From Cytobacillus sp. NCCP-133 (GTDB lineage Bacteria > Bacillota > Bacilli > Bacillales > Cytobacillaceae): DNA of 64,000 bases. Under the pieces are notes generated by a model, which was not told where the DNA came from, ran no database searches, and was given only the letters and a program-made list of their open reading frames with translations. Numbering within the stretch: position 1 is the first letter of the stretch; each line of letters opens with the position of its first letter. The translations under genes and the position numbers were made by a program. This document shows, piece after piece, positions 28,377 through 38,589 of the stretch. The stretch lies in assembly GCF_026011715.1 (NCBI RefSeq), contig NZ_BRVM01000003.1, positions 3,297 through 67,296 on the forward strand, given 5' to 3'.

Positions 28377-31300
28377 TTATCCAGCAACTACATCAAATGT
28401 AAGTGTAGTGCCATCTTCTTTTACAAAAGATATGCTAGTTAATCCATTTTTAACAACTTCTGCAAGGATAGCAGACTTCGCAGCGTCTTGGTCGCTTAAA
28501 TCAATGCTCTTATTGTTAACAACAAGATCAGTAACATCAAGCGCATTTAGGTGACCGAAGAAGCCAGTGCCAGTCGCATCTGCTAAACCAGCAAGCTCAT
28601 CTTCAGAAAGCTCGATTGTTTGATCATCGAAGTTAATCTTTTCTAGTAGGCCAGTGTCATCAGTTTGATTTGCAAGATATGCTTCCATATCTTGTGCAAA
28701 TTCAACTTCGCTGCTAACAACGAAATCTACTGAATCTAGAACAGCGCCATTGTATAATACTGTTGCAGTGTATTTACCGTCTTCAACATCTTCAAATGTA
28801 GCACTGAAAGTATTGACATCAGTAGTAGCAACCGTTTGAGTAACACCGTCTAATGTAATTTCTAAATCTTCAATATTTACACTTGAACCAGAAATAGTAA
28901 CTTCATCACCGTCAACATCAGCAGCCGTGATTGTAGCTTCTGGAGCGTCAACTGTTTCCAGGATATTGAATGTAAGTTTGTCTTCGCTATCTCTAGATAC
29001 AGTCACGCGTGCAGACTCACTGTTTACAAGTCTTTCGAATTCAGCCTTCGTGATTACTTGGCCTTTTTCTTTGTACGCTGCACCAGTATATTTGAACGTT
29101 TGATCAGAAACTGTAATTGTTTCGGCATCAGTGTCAACTCCAGTTACAAATCCTGACACTAGAGTACCAGTTGAATACTTAGAGAATGTTGCAGTTGCAG
29201 TATGGTTACCAAGATATTTAGACTCTTTGCCATCTACTAACTGGTATCCATTTGCACTTACAGATACAGAACCGTCATTACCATTTGAAGTAACAGAAAC
29301 GGATGGGTTGTATCCTTCAACTTTAACAGTAGTTCTTCCGTAAGCAGCAACAGTCTTACCTGCAACCTCAATTTCTGCAGAACCGTTGTTTACTACTTCA
29401 AAAGTTACTCGAGAGTAAACATTTGACATAACTTTGCCACTTTGGTTAAGAGCATTGTATCTGAATTCTGCTACTTCAAGGCCAGTAAATGTTTTGTCAA
29501 ACGCTTTGCCATCTTTGTATGTTTTCAGCTGAGAAGCTTTTACAGATGCTGCTTCAAAGAAAGTCTTTTCGCCAACCAATGTTGGTTCTCCGCTTTCTAG
29601 AACGCCAGTTTGATAGTTTTCAGCCCAGTTTTGGTCGATCCATACTACTGGAGTAGCATAGTCATTTTCCACATTGCTGTATACAATGAACTCAGCTTCA
29701 CCTTTGTCATTTAGCTTAAGCTGTCTTTCAGCTTCTCTAACACCTGACAATAATTCACCTTCTAAGTCATCGTTAGAAGTGAATGCTGCATTAGTATCAG
29801 TACCAATCACACGGTCAAGATCTTCGTTGAATGCCAGGTTAATGATTCCGCCTTTGTAAGCTTTACCATCTTTATCAGAAACGGCTACTTTGTAAACACG
29901 TCCATTTGATAAGCCTGTTGCAGCATGGTCAGAACCTTCTGCAGTGATCGTGAACTTGTGGTTTAATTGAGCACCAGAGAATACAACTTTGTCAGTTGCA
30001 TCTTGTAATTCGGTTGCTTCTACTTTATCACTGTCGTTCGCATCCCAGAATACGATTGGAGTCGCTTCGGTGTTTGTTCCAGTAACTGTGAATGTAGCAA
30101 TTCCATCTTTATCAGTGGTAATTGTTACTTCCTCAGTCTTACCATTTGATAATTGGTAAGGAGTTTTAGTTACTCCCGTTCTAGGATCAGTGATAGTAGC
30201 TTTAGAAAGTTTATCAGCAGTCACACCAATGTTTTGTGCAAAAGTTACGTTAACAGTCTCATTTGATAGACCTTTACCGTTCTTTCCATCAACAAGTGTT
30301 ACTTTGTATACTTTCTTCTCACCGTTTGCTAAAGCCGTACCTTTGTTGTCATCTGCAGCTTCAACAGTAAGAAGCTGGCTAACACCCCAGTATACCTTTG
30401 CAAATTGACGCTTAGAAGCATCACCAGTCGCATATACTGCTACATCATCAGTATATCCGCCATTGTATTGAGTGTATGTGAAAGTAGCGATACCTTCTTC
30501 ATTAGTCATAACTTCTTTTACAAGATCTTTGTTTAGGCTGTTGTTAGCAGCATCAACGTTGAAAGTGATTGGAATATTCTTTTCCTTCACGTTAGCATCA
30601 ACAGTTAAAGTTACTTCTTTACCTACAACACCTTGAACAGATGTAGTTTTCACTTCGAAATTAGCCGGAATTACAGAAGAGATACCTTCGAATGAACCAG
30701 CAACTTCACCTTTATGTTTAACAGTATATTTCTTTCCGCCTTCTTGACCAGAAGTTGTCAGAACAACTGTTTTCGAATTTTCTTGTTTAAGTACAGCATT
30801 AACAACTGTTAAGCCATCAACTGTGAAATCAGAAGCTTTCACTTCAGAAACCGCTTCTTTGAAAGTCACTTCAACAGTAGTACCATTAATCGCCTTAACA
30901 CTCTCAACAGCTGGATTCTCAGCAAGCATTCCAGTTGCTACCATTGAACGGTATAGGAATGTAGCGAAGTGAGCACGGCTTACAGGATCTTTCGGATCGA
31001 AAGTCTTGTCTTCGTTTACAGAGATGCCGTTTTGAGCAAGGATTTTGATGTTTTCGCGGTGAGAAGAATGAGCCTTATCAAGGTCGATTAGGTCAACTGC
31101 TTCACCAGTTGCTTCGAAGTCAAACGCGCGAACTAGAACAGAAGCCATTTGCTCACGAGTCAGGTTGTCTCCAGCACCGAAGTTTCCATCTGCATATCCG
31201 CCAAATACTCCAGCAGCTTCAACAGCAGCAGCGTATTGAGCGAAGTATGAAGTTGATTTAAGATCCTTGAAAGTGTCTAACTTTTCAGGAATTTCAAGGC

Positions 31301-31559
31301 CTAGTGCATTTGTGAATAATGCAGCAGCCTGGCCGCGGTTAAGCAGTTGGCTTGGCTTGAAAGAACCATCAGTGTAACCATTGATGATATCCTTTGCAGT
31401 TAGAGTAGTAATTGCATCGTACGCCCAGTGTCCTTTAGGAACGTCCGGGAAATCAGCTGATGCAGCTGATGCTGCTGGAGCTACTAGAGCAGAAGCGACT
31501 ACTGCTGCACTAACGGAACCAGCTAAGAATTTGCGATAAGACTTTGGTTGGTAAGCCAT
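28377..31559 (-). CDS. S-layer protein with three N-terminal SLH domains
   Basis: This 1060-residue secreted protein is the likely paracrystalline surface-layer subunit. A signal peptide (1-29, ending APAASAASA) is followed by three SLH repeats over about 30-210, each with the W-A or Y-A, G-Y and R-x-x-x-A pattern (FPDVPKGHWAYDAI; NRGQAAALFTNAL; TREQMASVLVRAF). SLH domains bind pyruvylated secondary wall polymer. The rest is beta-rich Ig-like or BIg-like repeats, and I see no Cys. The frame extends upstream, but ATG 31559 follows AAAGGAGG. A strong sigma-A promoter lies 130 bp upstream. SecA2/SlaP at 38590-41870 probably exports it. Confidence 0.95.
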   Translation of the reverse strand: MAYQPKSYRKFLAGSVSAAVVASALVAPAASAASADFPDVPKGHWAYDAITTLTAKDIINGYTDGSFKPSQLLNRGQAAALFTNALGLEIPEKLDTFKDLKSTSYFAQYAAAVEAAGVFGGYADGNFGAGDNLTREQMASVLVRAFDFEATGEAVDLIDLDKAHSSHRENIKILAQNGISVNEDKTFDPKDPVSRAHFATFLYRSMVATGMLAENPAVESVKAINGTTVEVTFKEAVSEVKASDFTVDGLTVVNAVLKQENSKTVVLTTSGQEGGKKYTVKHKGEVAGSFEGISSVIPANFEVKTTSVQGVVGKEVTLTVDANVKEKNIPITFNVDAANNSLNKDLVKEVMTNEEGIATFTYTQYNGGYTDDVAVYATGDASKRQFAKVYWGVSQLLTVEAADDNKGTALANGEKKVYKVTLVDGKNGKGLSNETVNVTFAQNIGVTADKLSKATITDPRTGVTKTPYQLSNGKTEEVTITTDKDGIATFTVTGTNTEATPIVFWDANDSDKVEATELQDATDKVVFSGAQLNHKFTITAEGSDHAATGLSNGRVYKVAVSDKDGKAYKGGIINLAFNEDLDRVIGTDTNAAFTSNDDLEGELLSGVREAERQLKLNDKGEAEFIVYSNVENDYATPVVWIDQNWAENYQTGVLESGEPTLVGEKTFFEAASVKASQLKTYKDGKAFDKTFTGLEVAEFRYNALNQSGKVMSNVYSRVTFEVVNNGSAEIEVAGKTVAAYGRTTVKVEGYNPSVSVTSNGNDGSVSVSANGYQLVDGKESKYLGNHTATATFSKYSTGTLVSGFVTGVDTDAETITVSDQTFKYTGAAYKEKGQVITKAEFERLVNSESARVTVSRDSEDKLTFNILETVDAPEATITAADVDGDEVTISGSSVNIEDLEITLDGVTQTVATTDVNTFSATFEDVEDGKYTATVLYNGAVLDSVDFVVSSEVEFAQDMEAYLANQTDDTGLLEKINFDDQTIELSEDELAGLADATGTGFFGHLNALDVTDLVVNNKSIDLSDQDAAKSAILAEVVKNGLTSISFVKEDGTTLTFDVVAG

Positions 31560-32085
31560 CTTGAATATTTCCTCCTTTGGTATGTTCAATAGGAATATAG
31601 TAACTAAGATTAAGAGTTTTAATGGTTCTTTTAATCTATGTATAAAACCCTCTCTCAAACCTAGCTAATAACAAATACAAGTTTTATTATAGTTACGAGA
31701 TAAATAAAAGTCAACATGTAAAGGGTTAATTTATACCATTTATTCCATATATTTTCCCTATAGGTACATTTTAACCTAAATTTACAATGTTTTCTTCTAT
31801 TATTCTACAGATTTTTCCACAAAGCGCAACTGTTTTCCTGATTATTTTGTATTTTTTACTAATTATTTGTAAAACATGACTAAAAGTCTCACAAGATTTA
31901 CTATATGGATCAGGTGGTTAAAATATACCGGCAAAATGAAATTGTTGCCAACTCGTAATCCCTTAGTCCTTCCGCTAGCTTGTTAGGTTTATGTGATTTT
32001 TTAAAGGATTACGATTTGAAAACCCCTTGCAAAAACCTAATAAGTTTGACCGGCTCTTCTACTCATGCCAGCTATATTAATAGAA
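31560..32085 (-). promoter_or_regulatory. S-layer promoter region and long 5' leader
   Basis: No gene is seen in this stretch. It contains the S-layer promoter (separate entry), a ~120-nt untranslated leader, and further upstream an inverted repeat with arms CTTGTTAGGTTT (about 31979-31990) and AAACCTAATAAG (about 32034-32045). Long leaders are common in S-layer transcripts, where they stabilise the mRNA. The inverted repeat has no T run and its role is unknown. Confidence 0.5.
31686..31714 (-). promoter_or_regulatory. Sigma-A promoter of the S-layer gene
   Basis: Read on the - strand: TTGACT (31709-31714), a spacer of exactly 17 nt, and a perfect TATAAT (31686-31691). Transcription would start near 31679, about 120 nt before the ATG. 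It is the best promoter match in the window outside the rRNA pair, as expected for a very abundant protein. Confidence 0.85.
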
Positions 32086-32121
32086 AAAAGCTGTGATCTC
32101 ATCTGAGATTCACAGCTTTTC
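32086..32121 (-). terminator. Intrinsic terminator of the SLH wall-hydrolase gene
   Basis: AAAAGCTGTGA and TCACAGCTTTT flank an inner TCTC/GAGA pair and a 4-nt loop, an almost continuous 15-bp stem. T residues follow on the - strand. Confidence 0.88.
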
Positions 32122-32130
32122 TTTTGACTC

Positions 32131-34593
32131 CTATTTTCTTTCCAGCACCCTCTGCAGAAATAAAGCGAACTGCGATCTGGTGACCTTCTCGCTCGGGCCG
32201 TAAGCATCACGCACGGTTATTTCATTGAAGCCCAGTACGTTTATGTCTTTATAGTTCCAAAAGCTTTCATCAATATCCGTAAACTTGGCTTTTGTAGTGG
32301 GATTTTCAAGGTACTCCCCGTATGCTCTTACGAGAATGGAAGCCATCTGTGCACGGGTCAGGTTCTCGTTCGGGCGCAGGCCATCCCCTTTGCCCATTAA
32401 GCCGTGGGCTTCTGCAATGACCATTGCCTTGTAGCCAATCGAGTTCGGATCCACCGTTTTATCCTTTGTTTCATACCCTGCCGGCAATGTCAGTCCAAGC
32501 TCCTTCACCAGGATCGCCGCTGCATGCCTGCGAAGCAATGGCTCGTTCGGCTTGAATGTTCCATCATGATAGCCGTTTAGAATATCTCGCACCTGCAGGT
32601 ATGCAACTGCCAGGCGGACTTCTTCTCTGTTCACATCAGAAAATACTTTTACTTCACCCTTTTGGAGGAGAGAAGAAGCGATGTAGCCATGAATATTCTC
32701 ACCCTTTACCTCATAATAAACAAAGTGATTATATGGATTGGCTGATTCATAAGGTCCGGAAGCGATTGTTAATGGGATATAGTGCGGGAGGGAACGCAGC
32801 CTATTTCCATCAACGCCATCTCTCAGATTGCTTGTTGACTGGATATGATTCCAGGTGTAGACAGCTTCACCTTTTTGATAAAGATGGGATGTTTTGGTAT
32901 CCATGCCTTTCCACTTATAAGACAGTTTATCTTTAGGGAAACTCATGAGTTCAGGACGGGAAGGATCAAGATATTCCACTTCAAACGCTGGAATTTCCGT
33001 CAAGTCTACTAAACTGCTGTCCTCAATCATTTTAAATATTTTTTCCTGATAAGGCACTTTTCCCTGCTCATTGTTTGGATCATTGCGCATGGAAAGTCCG
33101 TTGTAAGCCATGATGGCAAAGTACCAGTGTTCAATCTTTTTAGAGTTGTGCTCATTGATTCTCGGAATGAATGTCCAATTCCATTTCTCTTTTAGAATTC
33201 TCGCACCGATTTCTACATTATATGCTGTATCAGTAATCAGCTTTTCCTTGCTGATTCCCTTTTGCTGCATTTCTTCATCCGATAGCGTTACTTGCATCAT
33301 GCCCATTCCGCCATCATCTGTAATGAGGGCAGTGCCATCTTTTTCAAACTGATTCATACCCGATTCATTGTAAGCGATCGCCTTAAGAATCTCAGCAGGA
33401 ATATCATATTTTTTCGCTGCCGCTGTAATCAATTCTTTTTTCTTGGTGATCGATAGCTCCTCAAATGTCTCTTCATCCGCAGATGGTTCAACAGGGGAAG
33501 CAACACTCGCTTCAACATTTTGATACGACACACTCAGCGTCTTGGATCCTTTATTAAAGCCGTTTGCTTCATGCTGTATCAGGCGGTAATGGGCGCCTGC
33601 CACATCATCAGTGAAAATCCGCGCTTCGGCCGGGTGGAATTCATCCGCTGAATACCATTGGCTCAAGCCATTGGTGCCGCCTAGTTCCCCCATTGAGACA
33701 GGGGGATAGAATTCACTCATGGCTTGTCCTGATAAATACGCATTATTTCCTGTTTCTTCATTGGTAGCAAGCTGAAAATCCCAGCTTTCCGCATGCTCCC
33801 GGTAATCCGTTAGCTGCAAAGACAGCCGCTTTTGTATCGCATAGTCCTTGCCAAGCAGGGATCCCCAATAGGCTTCAAGCGAGTTCAAATCAAATGGAGT
33901 AGGCAGCTCTCCATTAAATTGAACAGTCTCTTTCACTGCTTCCCGGCTGCCTAATAGCTGTACATAATCTTCCGCCAATACCTCAGGCAAATACCATTCA
34001 TAAGCACCGCTGGGATTGGTGTGTACCTTCGGATACTTCGCCAGTTCCCTTGCCTTGGCATAATCCGATTCTAGCCATTGATCAGGATCCAAATCTTCCT
34101 TTTCTATGAGTAGATAGAAAGTCAGATGATGTCCATATTCATGCGAAAGTGTCCGGGCAACGGAAGAAACATCCGTAAAATCATCTCCTCCATATAAATG
34201 GATAACCCGATCAGGAAGCAAATAGCCGTTTCCGCCAGAAAATTGATATTTGGCAAAGTACTGGCCGACGACCCTTTTGCCAGCAGGATAATCCGGGTAA
34301 ATCAGAACCTTGCCCAGCTTCTTATACTCTTCTCCGTGCTTATTCTTCAACAGCTCCGCTTCTAATGCAGCCAATTTCTTCTGATCTTTCCATTGGCTGC
34401 TGTAGCTTTCAATCACGACACCACTTGTGCCTTTGTATGTAGCCACAGGCGTTTTTTCTATTTCTTCTCCACCAGCCTGATAGTGGACACTCATGCCTTT
34501 TGTCTCATCTGTTACATGCGCATCTGCGGTTTGTCCAAACCCGAATGCAGCTGCTCCCATCAGGAAGAACAGCATGAACGCTCTTTTCACCAT
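32131..34593 (-). CDS. SLH-anchored protein with metallopeptidase-like and lytic transglycosylase domains
   Basis: This 820-residue secreted protein joins three modules. After a signal peptide (1-26), an N-terminal domain has a zinc-protease motif HEYGH (151-155) with a downstream EVLAEDY that could give the third ligand. A central domain (about 390-530) is an SLT-type lytic transglycosylase, with AIAYNESGMN holding the catalytic Glu, GGMGMMQVT and IMAYNG. Three SLH repeats (about 655-820) anchor it to wall polymer. It probably cleaves peptidoglycan near the S-layer. The metallopeptidase activity is inferred from the motif alone. GGAGGG precedes the ATG. Confidence 0.85.
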   Translation of the reverse strand: MVKRAFMLFFLMGAAAFGFGQTADAHVTDETKGMSVHYQAGGEEIEKTPVATYKGTSGVVIESYSSQWKDQKKLAALEAELLKNKHGEEYKKLGKVLIYPDYPAGKRVVGQYFAKYQFSGGNGYLLPDRVIHLYGGDDFTDVSSVARTLSHEYGHHLTFYLLIEKEDLDPDQWLESDYAKARELAKYPKVHTNPSGAYEWYLPEVLAEDYVQLLGSREAVKETVQFNGELPTPFDLNSLEAYWGSLLGKDYAIQKRLSLQLTDYREHAESWDFQLATNEETGNNAYLSGQAMSEFYPPVSMGELGGTNGLSQWYSADEFHPAEARIFTDDVAGAHYRLIQHEANGFNKGSKTLSVSYQNVEASVASPVEPSADEETFEELSITKKKELITAAAKKYDIPAEILKAIAYNESGMNQFEKDGTALITDDGGMGMMQVTLSDEEMQQKGISKEKLITDTAYNVEIGARILKEKWNWTFIPRINEHNSKKIEHWYFAIMAYNGLSMRNDPNNEQGKVPYQEKIFKMIEDSSLVDLTEIPAFEVEYLDPSRPELMSFPKDKLSYKWKGMDTKTSHLYQKGEAVYTWNHIQSTSNLRDGVDGNRLRSLPHYIPLTIASGPYESANPYNHFVYYEVKGENIHGYIASSLLQKGEVKVFSDVNREEVRLAVAYLQVRDILNGYHDGTFKPNEPLLRRHAAAILVKELGLTLPAGYETKDKTVDPNSIGYKAMVIAEAHGLMGKGDGLRPNENLTRAQMASILVRAYGEYLENPTTKAKFTDIDESFWNYKDINVLGFNEITVRDAYGPSEKVTRSQFALFLQRVLERK

Positions 34594-34730
34594 AAACCCT
34601 CCTCTGATTATCTCTTTCTGCTAGTATCTTAACATATTTTTCTATTAATGCAGCTTTCTATTTTGTTATGAAAATTTTTCCATAATGGCAAAGCTCTTTT
34701 TTCCTAGATGGCTGTTTTTACTCTCTAAAC

Positions 34731-34762
34731 AAAAACAGCCCGGCTCCCTCGAGCCGGACTGC
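34731..34762 (-). terminator. Intrinsic terminator of the first subtilase gene
   Basis: On the - strand GCAGTCCGGCTC pairs with GAGCCGGGCTG (one G-T pair) across GAGG and is followed by TTTTTGTTT. Confidence 0.9.
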
Positions 34763-34769
34763 TTCATCA

Positions 34770-37700
34770 TTATTTTGCTGTGATCGTTAATGTATAAGGG
34801 TCATCACTGCTGTTTTGGTTAGCGTCTTCTGCTTTTATAAAGTACTTGCCTTTATCCAGATCCGCATAGCCTTGCTCTGCTTCACTGAATCCATAGTAGT
34901 CGAATTCTTTTACAAGCGCGCCCTTACTTGTATATACAGAGACTTTCCCGTCAATGCCGGCAGGAACGTCCATTTTGATCTGGTAGGATCCTTTTTTAGG
35001 TGCGTTAAAGGCATAAAAGTCGCTGTCTCCAAATGGCACACCAATGTTCAGGTATGCGGATGCTGACCAGGCAGCACCATCCTTTTTAAAGGAAAGAGGC
35101 TTGGAAGGAATATTGCTGCTTGCCTTCGAAGCAGCATCTTCATCCTTCCTATTTCCCGCTTCATTAAGCTGAATCTCATATTGTGTAAAGCTCAGCCCCA
35201 TGCCATTTAAGTCTGCAATATTAATGAAGTAACCCTTATCCTTTTTCGCTTTGAAGGTTGCATTTAATGGCTTATCCCCTACCCAGACACCTTCCATTAA
35301 TTCGTCCAGGCGCAGATAAGCAATTACTTTATTCATCTCGCTGCCGTCGATTTCCATGTTGCCGTTTGTATCCTCAAACACTTCCGCCAATAGGACCAGC
35401 TGCTGCGACAGTTCCTTTGGCAGGCGGATCTGATCATTCAAGCTCATCGGCTTTGGTGTAATCGACGCATTCATAAACTGATCCTCGCTGCGGTTCTTAT
35501 AATAGAAATAATCAGCATCGTTGCCAGTCAGGTGTCCCGTTTTCTTCATTCCTTCTTTTAGGACTGTTGCATTTAAATAGCTGTCATTGCTTTCATTCTG
35601 ATCAATGGGTGCATCGGCTACTTTCTTGATGCTGAATTTATACGGATCAAGGCTCAAACGGCCATTGTTTGTAACCATCGCATAATATTTCTTATCCGCT
35701 TTTAATGCAGCTTTCAGCGACGGCTCGGCCATTTCGCCAAATTCCCCGTAATAATAGGTGCCTCCGATCGGAATGAGGTCATTCATTCTTTCATCATACT
35801 CAAAGAGTTCAATCGCAGGACGAAGGGTTTCAGCCTGATTGATATCAAAAGAATACACCGCATGGCTGTCGGCTGTAAAACTGAACCAATCCTGGTCTTC
35901 TGCCATTTGGATATACCCTTCTGCTGGTGCTCCGGCTTCCATTTCCCTTGCAGAAGCTTTAATCTCTTCAACCTGTGCCTGGTCAAACATGCGGAACATC
36001 TCTTCTATGAAAATGATTTCAGCCGCTTCCTGCTTCGCTTCCACATATTCCTCTGTGGTCATTTCTTCTTCCATAAACATTTCTTCCATACTAGGAATTT
36101 GCGGGAACTGGTCCTCATCTTCCGGAAGGGTAGCTGTATTCAGTTCCATTGTGTAAGGATAAAGCGAGTTTGTATTCTGGTTAGTGAAATCCACTCCGCC
36201 CATCATAAATAAGTAAAAAGGATCAAAATAAAAATCCTGTCCTGACGAAGAAACTTCTAGAACATATTCCATGCCCGGAAGTGCTTCAAACTCCATCGTT
36301 TCGCCTTCACTTACACCGTGGCGGTTGGCGGCTTCAAATGGCCATGGCTCATACATCGCCTTTTCCCACTCAGGCATTTCCGGAGGAAACTCTATCATGA
36401 AATCTTCCTTAAAGTAGACCCCTAATGAAAGATCCACACCTGGAAGGCCGTTCACATTCATCTGCACTTTTGTCGGTTCTTCCACTGTAAAGCTGTAATA
36501 GTCTTGATCCGCTTCTTCCCGTGAAGATAAGTAGCCTGGATGGCTGCCGGTTAATGACTGCAGTTCAATCGGCATGTCAAGGGAGGACTCATCCTCAGGA
36601 AGATCGGCTGTTAACAGCTTTAAGGTATAAGCAGAGTTTCCGGATGCGCTGTAGCTTCCGTTTTGATCCTTCACTTCTACAACAAATGTCCCGTTAGCTT
36701 CAGGGATATAGACATACCCCTCTGTCTGGCCTGCTTTCGCTTTATTAACGGTTATAGGATCAGCCGCTTTTTCAGACCCCTCAGGGTAGAAATGAAGCTT
36801 AGCTGCATAGTCATATAGATCCGTTCCCTTTAGCACAAGCTGAATAGGCTTGCCTGCTGTAGCCTGTACTTTATAAGCATGGGATTCATATGGCTTTGTT
36901 ATTTTGCCGGACTGTGAAATTTCCCCGTCTTCTAATCCAACCTCTTTGGCATTTGCAGCAAGATTCTTGTCAGCAGCCGGCTTCACATCCTGAAGCTTGG
37001 AAATGTCATAGCTTAAAGCAGCCACCGGATTAACGAGTCCGCTTCCATATGTAAGATCATAGCCAACCCCGCCTAGGTCCGATGCTGTCTGCCTCAATAA
37101 TGCCTCCATTTGATAGGAATCAAGATCCGGATACTTCGACTTCACCAATGAAGCAACACCTGCAACAATGGGAGAGGACATTGATGTTCCGCTCATTTCG
37201 ACGAATGAAGCTTTATTTTTTTGCAGGTAGTGAACCGTACTGTAGATATCTTCACCTGGAGCAACCACATCCACATAGGGCCCAAAGTTCGAAAAGCTTG
37301 TTAGCGTCTTTTCGTCATTTGTGGCCCCAACAGTGATGACGCCATCATAAGACCCTGGATACGTATAGTCATCCGTTGTTTCATTTCCCGCCGCAACAAC
37401 CACGACCACTCCGGCATCTACTGCCTTTTTAACCGCATCCCGGAGGATTGGCGTGTCACTATAGGTTCTTAAGCTCATATTAATAACATCCGCTTTTTGT
37501 TCAACGGCATAAAGAATTCCTTCTGCAATGGTATAGTCTGATGCATTTAAGCCGTCAAGAACATTGATCGGCAGGATTTTCGCATGGGGATTGATTCCAT
37601 ATCCGCCGATTCCATTTCCTTTTTCCGCCCCGATGATTCCCGATACATGTGTGCCGTGTGCATCTTTTATCCCCGAACTTGCCGGGTTGGCAACATTATA

Positions 37701-38231
37701 CGCAGGCAGCACACGGTTTTTCAGTTCAGGGTGGCTTGTGTTTGTCCATGTGTCAACCACAGCAACCGTCACTTCATGTGTCCCGGCCATCTTTTGGGCT
37801 TTTTCCACATTCAGCTGCTCCAGATGATACATATCCTTTGCCTTTGGATCCTGCTTCGGGGCAGCTGCCAGTGAGGCAATGGCGCTTGGAGACACATGGG
37901 TCACCTTAGATAATGAAGCATATTTTTGCAGGACTTTTGTGCGTTTTTGGCCTTGATTGATTTTGACCACATCATAGCCGAGCGACGGGTAGGATTTGAT
38001 CACTTCCGCTCCCGCTTGTTTATGTTCGGAAGCAGAAATTTTATGTGAGTATTTAATGATGAGGGTATCTTTGCTGAAATGCTCTTTCTGTGATTTAAAT
38101 TGGGAGAGATCCATGCCGGGTTTTTCGCTCGTGTTATAGACCGCCGTATAGCCTGAGGCCCCTGCATATCCAGGAACCATTAAAGTCGCCGCGACACCCA
38201 GTGTCAGGGCTGTTTTTTTCCATTTTTTCAA
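34770..38231 (-). CDS. Secreted subtilisin-family serine protease (S8) with PPC-like repeats
   Basis: This protein has about 1153 residues. A signal peptide (ending near GYAGASG) and an I9-like propeptide precede a catalytic domain with Asp160 (VAVVDTWTN), His192 (DAHGTHVSG), Asn283 and Ser350 (GTSMSSPIVAG). The residue after D-T is Trp where Gly is usual. Several beta-sandwich pre-peptidase C-terminal-like repeats follow, with a Met/Glu-rich helical insertion near residues 720-790. No SLH or sortase signal is seen. TTG 38231 is preceded by AAGGAGG at 8 bases. It is divergent from secA2, with a shared 358-bp control region. Confidence 0.9.
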   Translation of the reverse strand: MKKWKKTALTLGVAATLMVPGYAGASGYTAVYNTSEKPGMDLSQFKSQKEHFSKDTLIIKYSHKISASEHKQAGAEVIKSYPSLGYDVVKINQGQKRTKVLQKYASLSKVTHVSPSAIASLAAAPKQDPKAKDMYHLEQLNVEKAQKMAGTHEVTVAVVDTWTNTSHPELKNRVLPAYNVANPASSGIKDAHGTHVSGIIGAEKGNGIGGYGINPHAKILPINVLDGLNASDYTIAEGILYAVEQKADVINMSLRTYSDTPILRDAVKKAVDAGVVVVVAAGNETTDDYTYPGSYDGVITVGATNDEKTLTSFSNFGPYVDVVAPGEDIYSTVHYLQKNKASFVEMSGTSMSSPIVAGVASLVKSKYPDLDSYQMEALLRQTASDLGGVGYDLTYGSGLVNPVAALSYDISKLQDVKPAADKNLAANAKEVGLEDGEISQSGKITKPYESHAYKVQATAGKPIQLVLKGTDLYDYAAKLHFYPEGSEKAADPITVNKAKAGQTEGYVYIPEANGTFVVEVKDQNGSYSASGNSAYTLKLLTADLPEDESSLDMPIELQSLTGSHPGYLSSREEADQDYYSFTVEEPTKVQMNVNGLPGVDLSLGVYFKEDFMIEFPPEMPEWEKAMYEPWPFEAANRHGVSEGETMEFEALPGMEYVLEVSSSGQDFYFDPFYLFMMGGVDFTNQNTNSLYPYTMELNTATLPEDEDQFPQIPSMEEMFMEEEMTTEEYVEAKQEAAEIIFIEEMFRMFDQAQVEEIKASAREMEAGAPAEGYIQMAEDQDWFSFTADSHAVYSFDINQAETLRPAIELFEYDERMNDLIPIGGTYYYGEFGEMAEPSLKAALKADKKYYAMVTNNGRLSLDPYKFSIKKVADAPIDQNESNDSYLNATVLKEGMKKTGHLTGNDADYFYYKNRSEDQFMNASITPKPMSLNDQIRLPKELSQQLVLLAEVFEDTNGNMEIDGSEMNKVIAYLRLDELMEGVWVGDKPLNATFKAKKDKGYFINIADLNGMGLSFTQYEIQLNEAGNRKDEDAASKASSNIPSKPLSFKKDGAAWSASAYLNIGVPFGDSDFYAFNAPKKGSYQIKMDVPAGIDGKVSVYTSKGALVKEFDYYGFSEAEQGYADLDKGKYFIKAEDANQNSSDDPYTLTITAK

Positions 38232-38589
38232 ATTTCCTTCCTCCTTATGTATAAAGAATTCAAGACTGAAACAATCCTCCTCTCTCTTTTCCTCTCCTAA
38301 TATACGAATAGGAAAGGCTGAATGTTTCATTTTTACCAATAAAAATGTAAATAGTGGCTTAATTGGCATGATTTTCTAATTACCATTCTACTTTATCGTA
38401 TATTTCTGTCTATGAAAAGGTCTATTTTCCTACTATTCTTCAACATTTTTTTACAATTGGGCGATTAAGTCTGGCATAATTGTCTTTTTTTGTATTTAGG
38501 TGAAAGATTTATGAAGGAATGATATACTAGAATTGGAATAAAAGGCATTTTTATTGAGCTAGATTGCAAGTCTTTAAGGAGAGAAACCG
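38232..38589. promoter_or_regulatory. Divergent control region of the subtilase and secA2
   Basis: No gene is seen. On the + strand an extended -10, TGATATACT with TATACT at 38523-38528, lies about 60 bases before secA2; no clear -35 was found. On the - strand side the stretch is A/T-rich and holds the subtilase ribosome site. Promoter identity is moderate. Confidence 0.45.
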
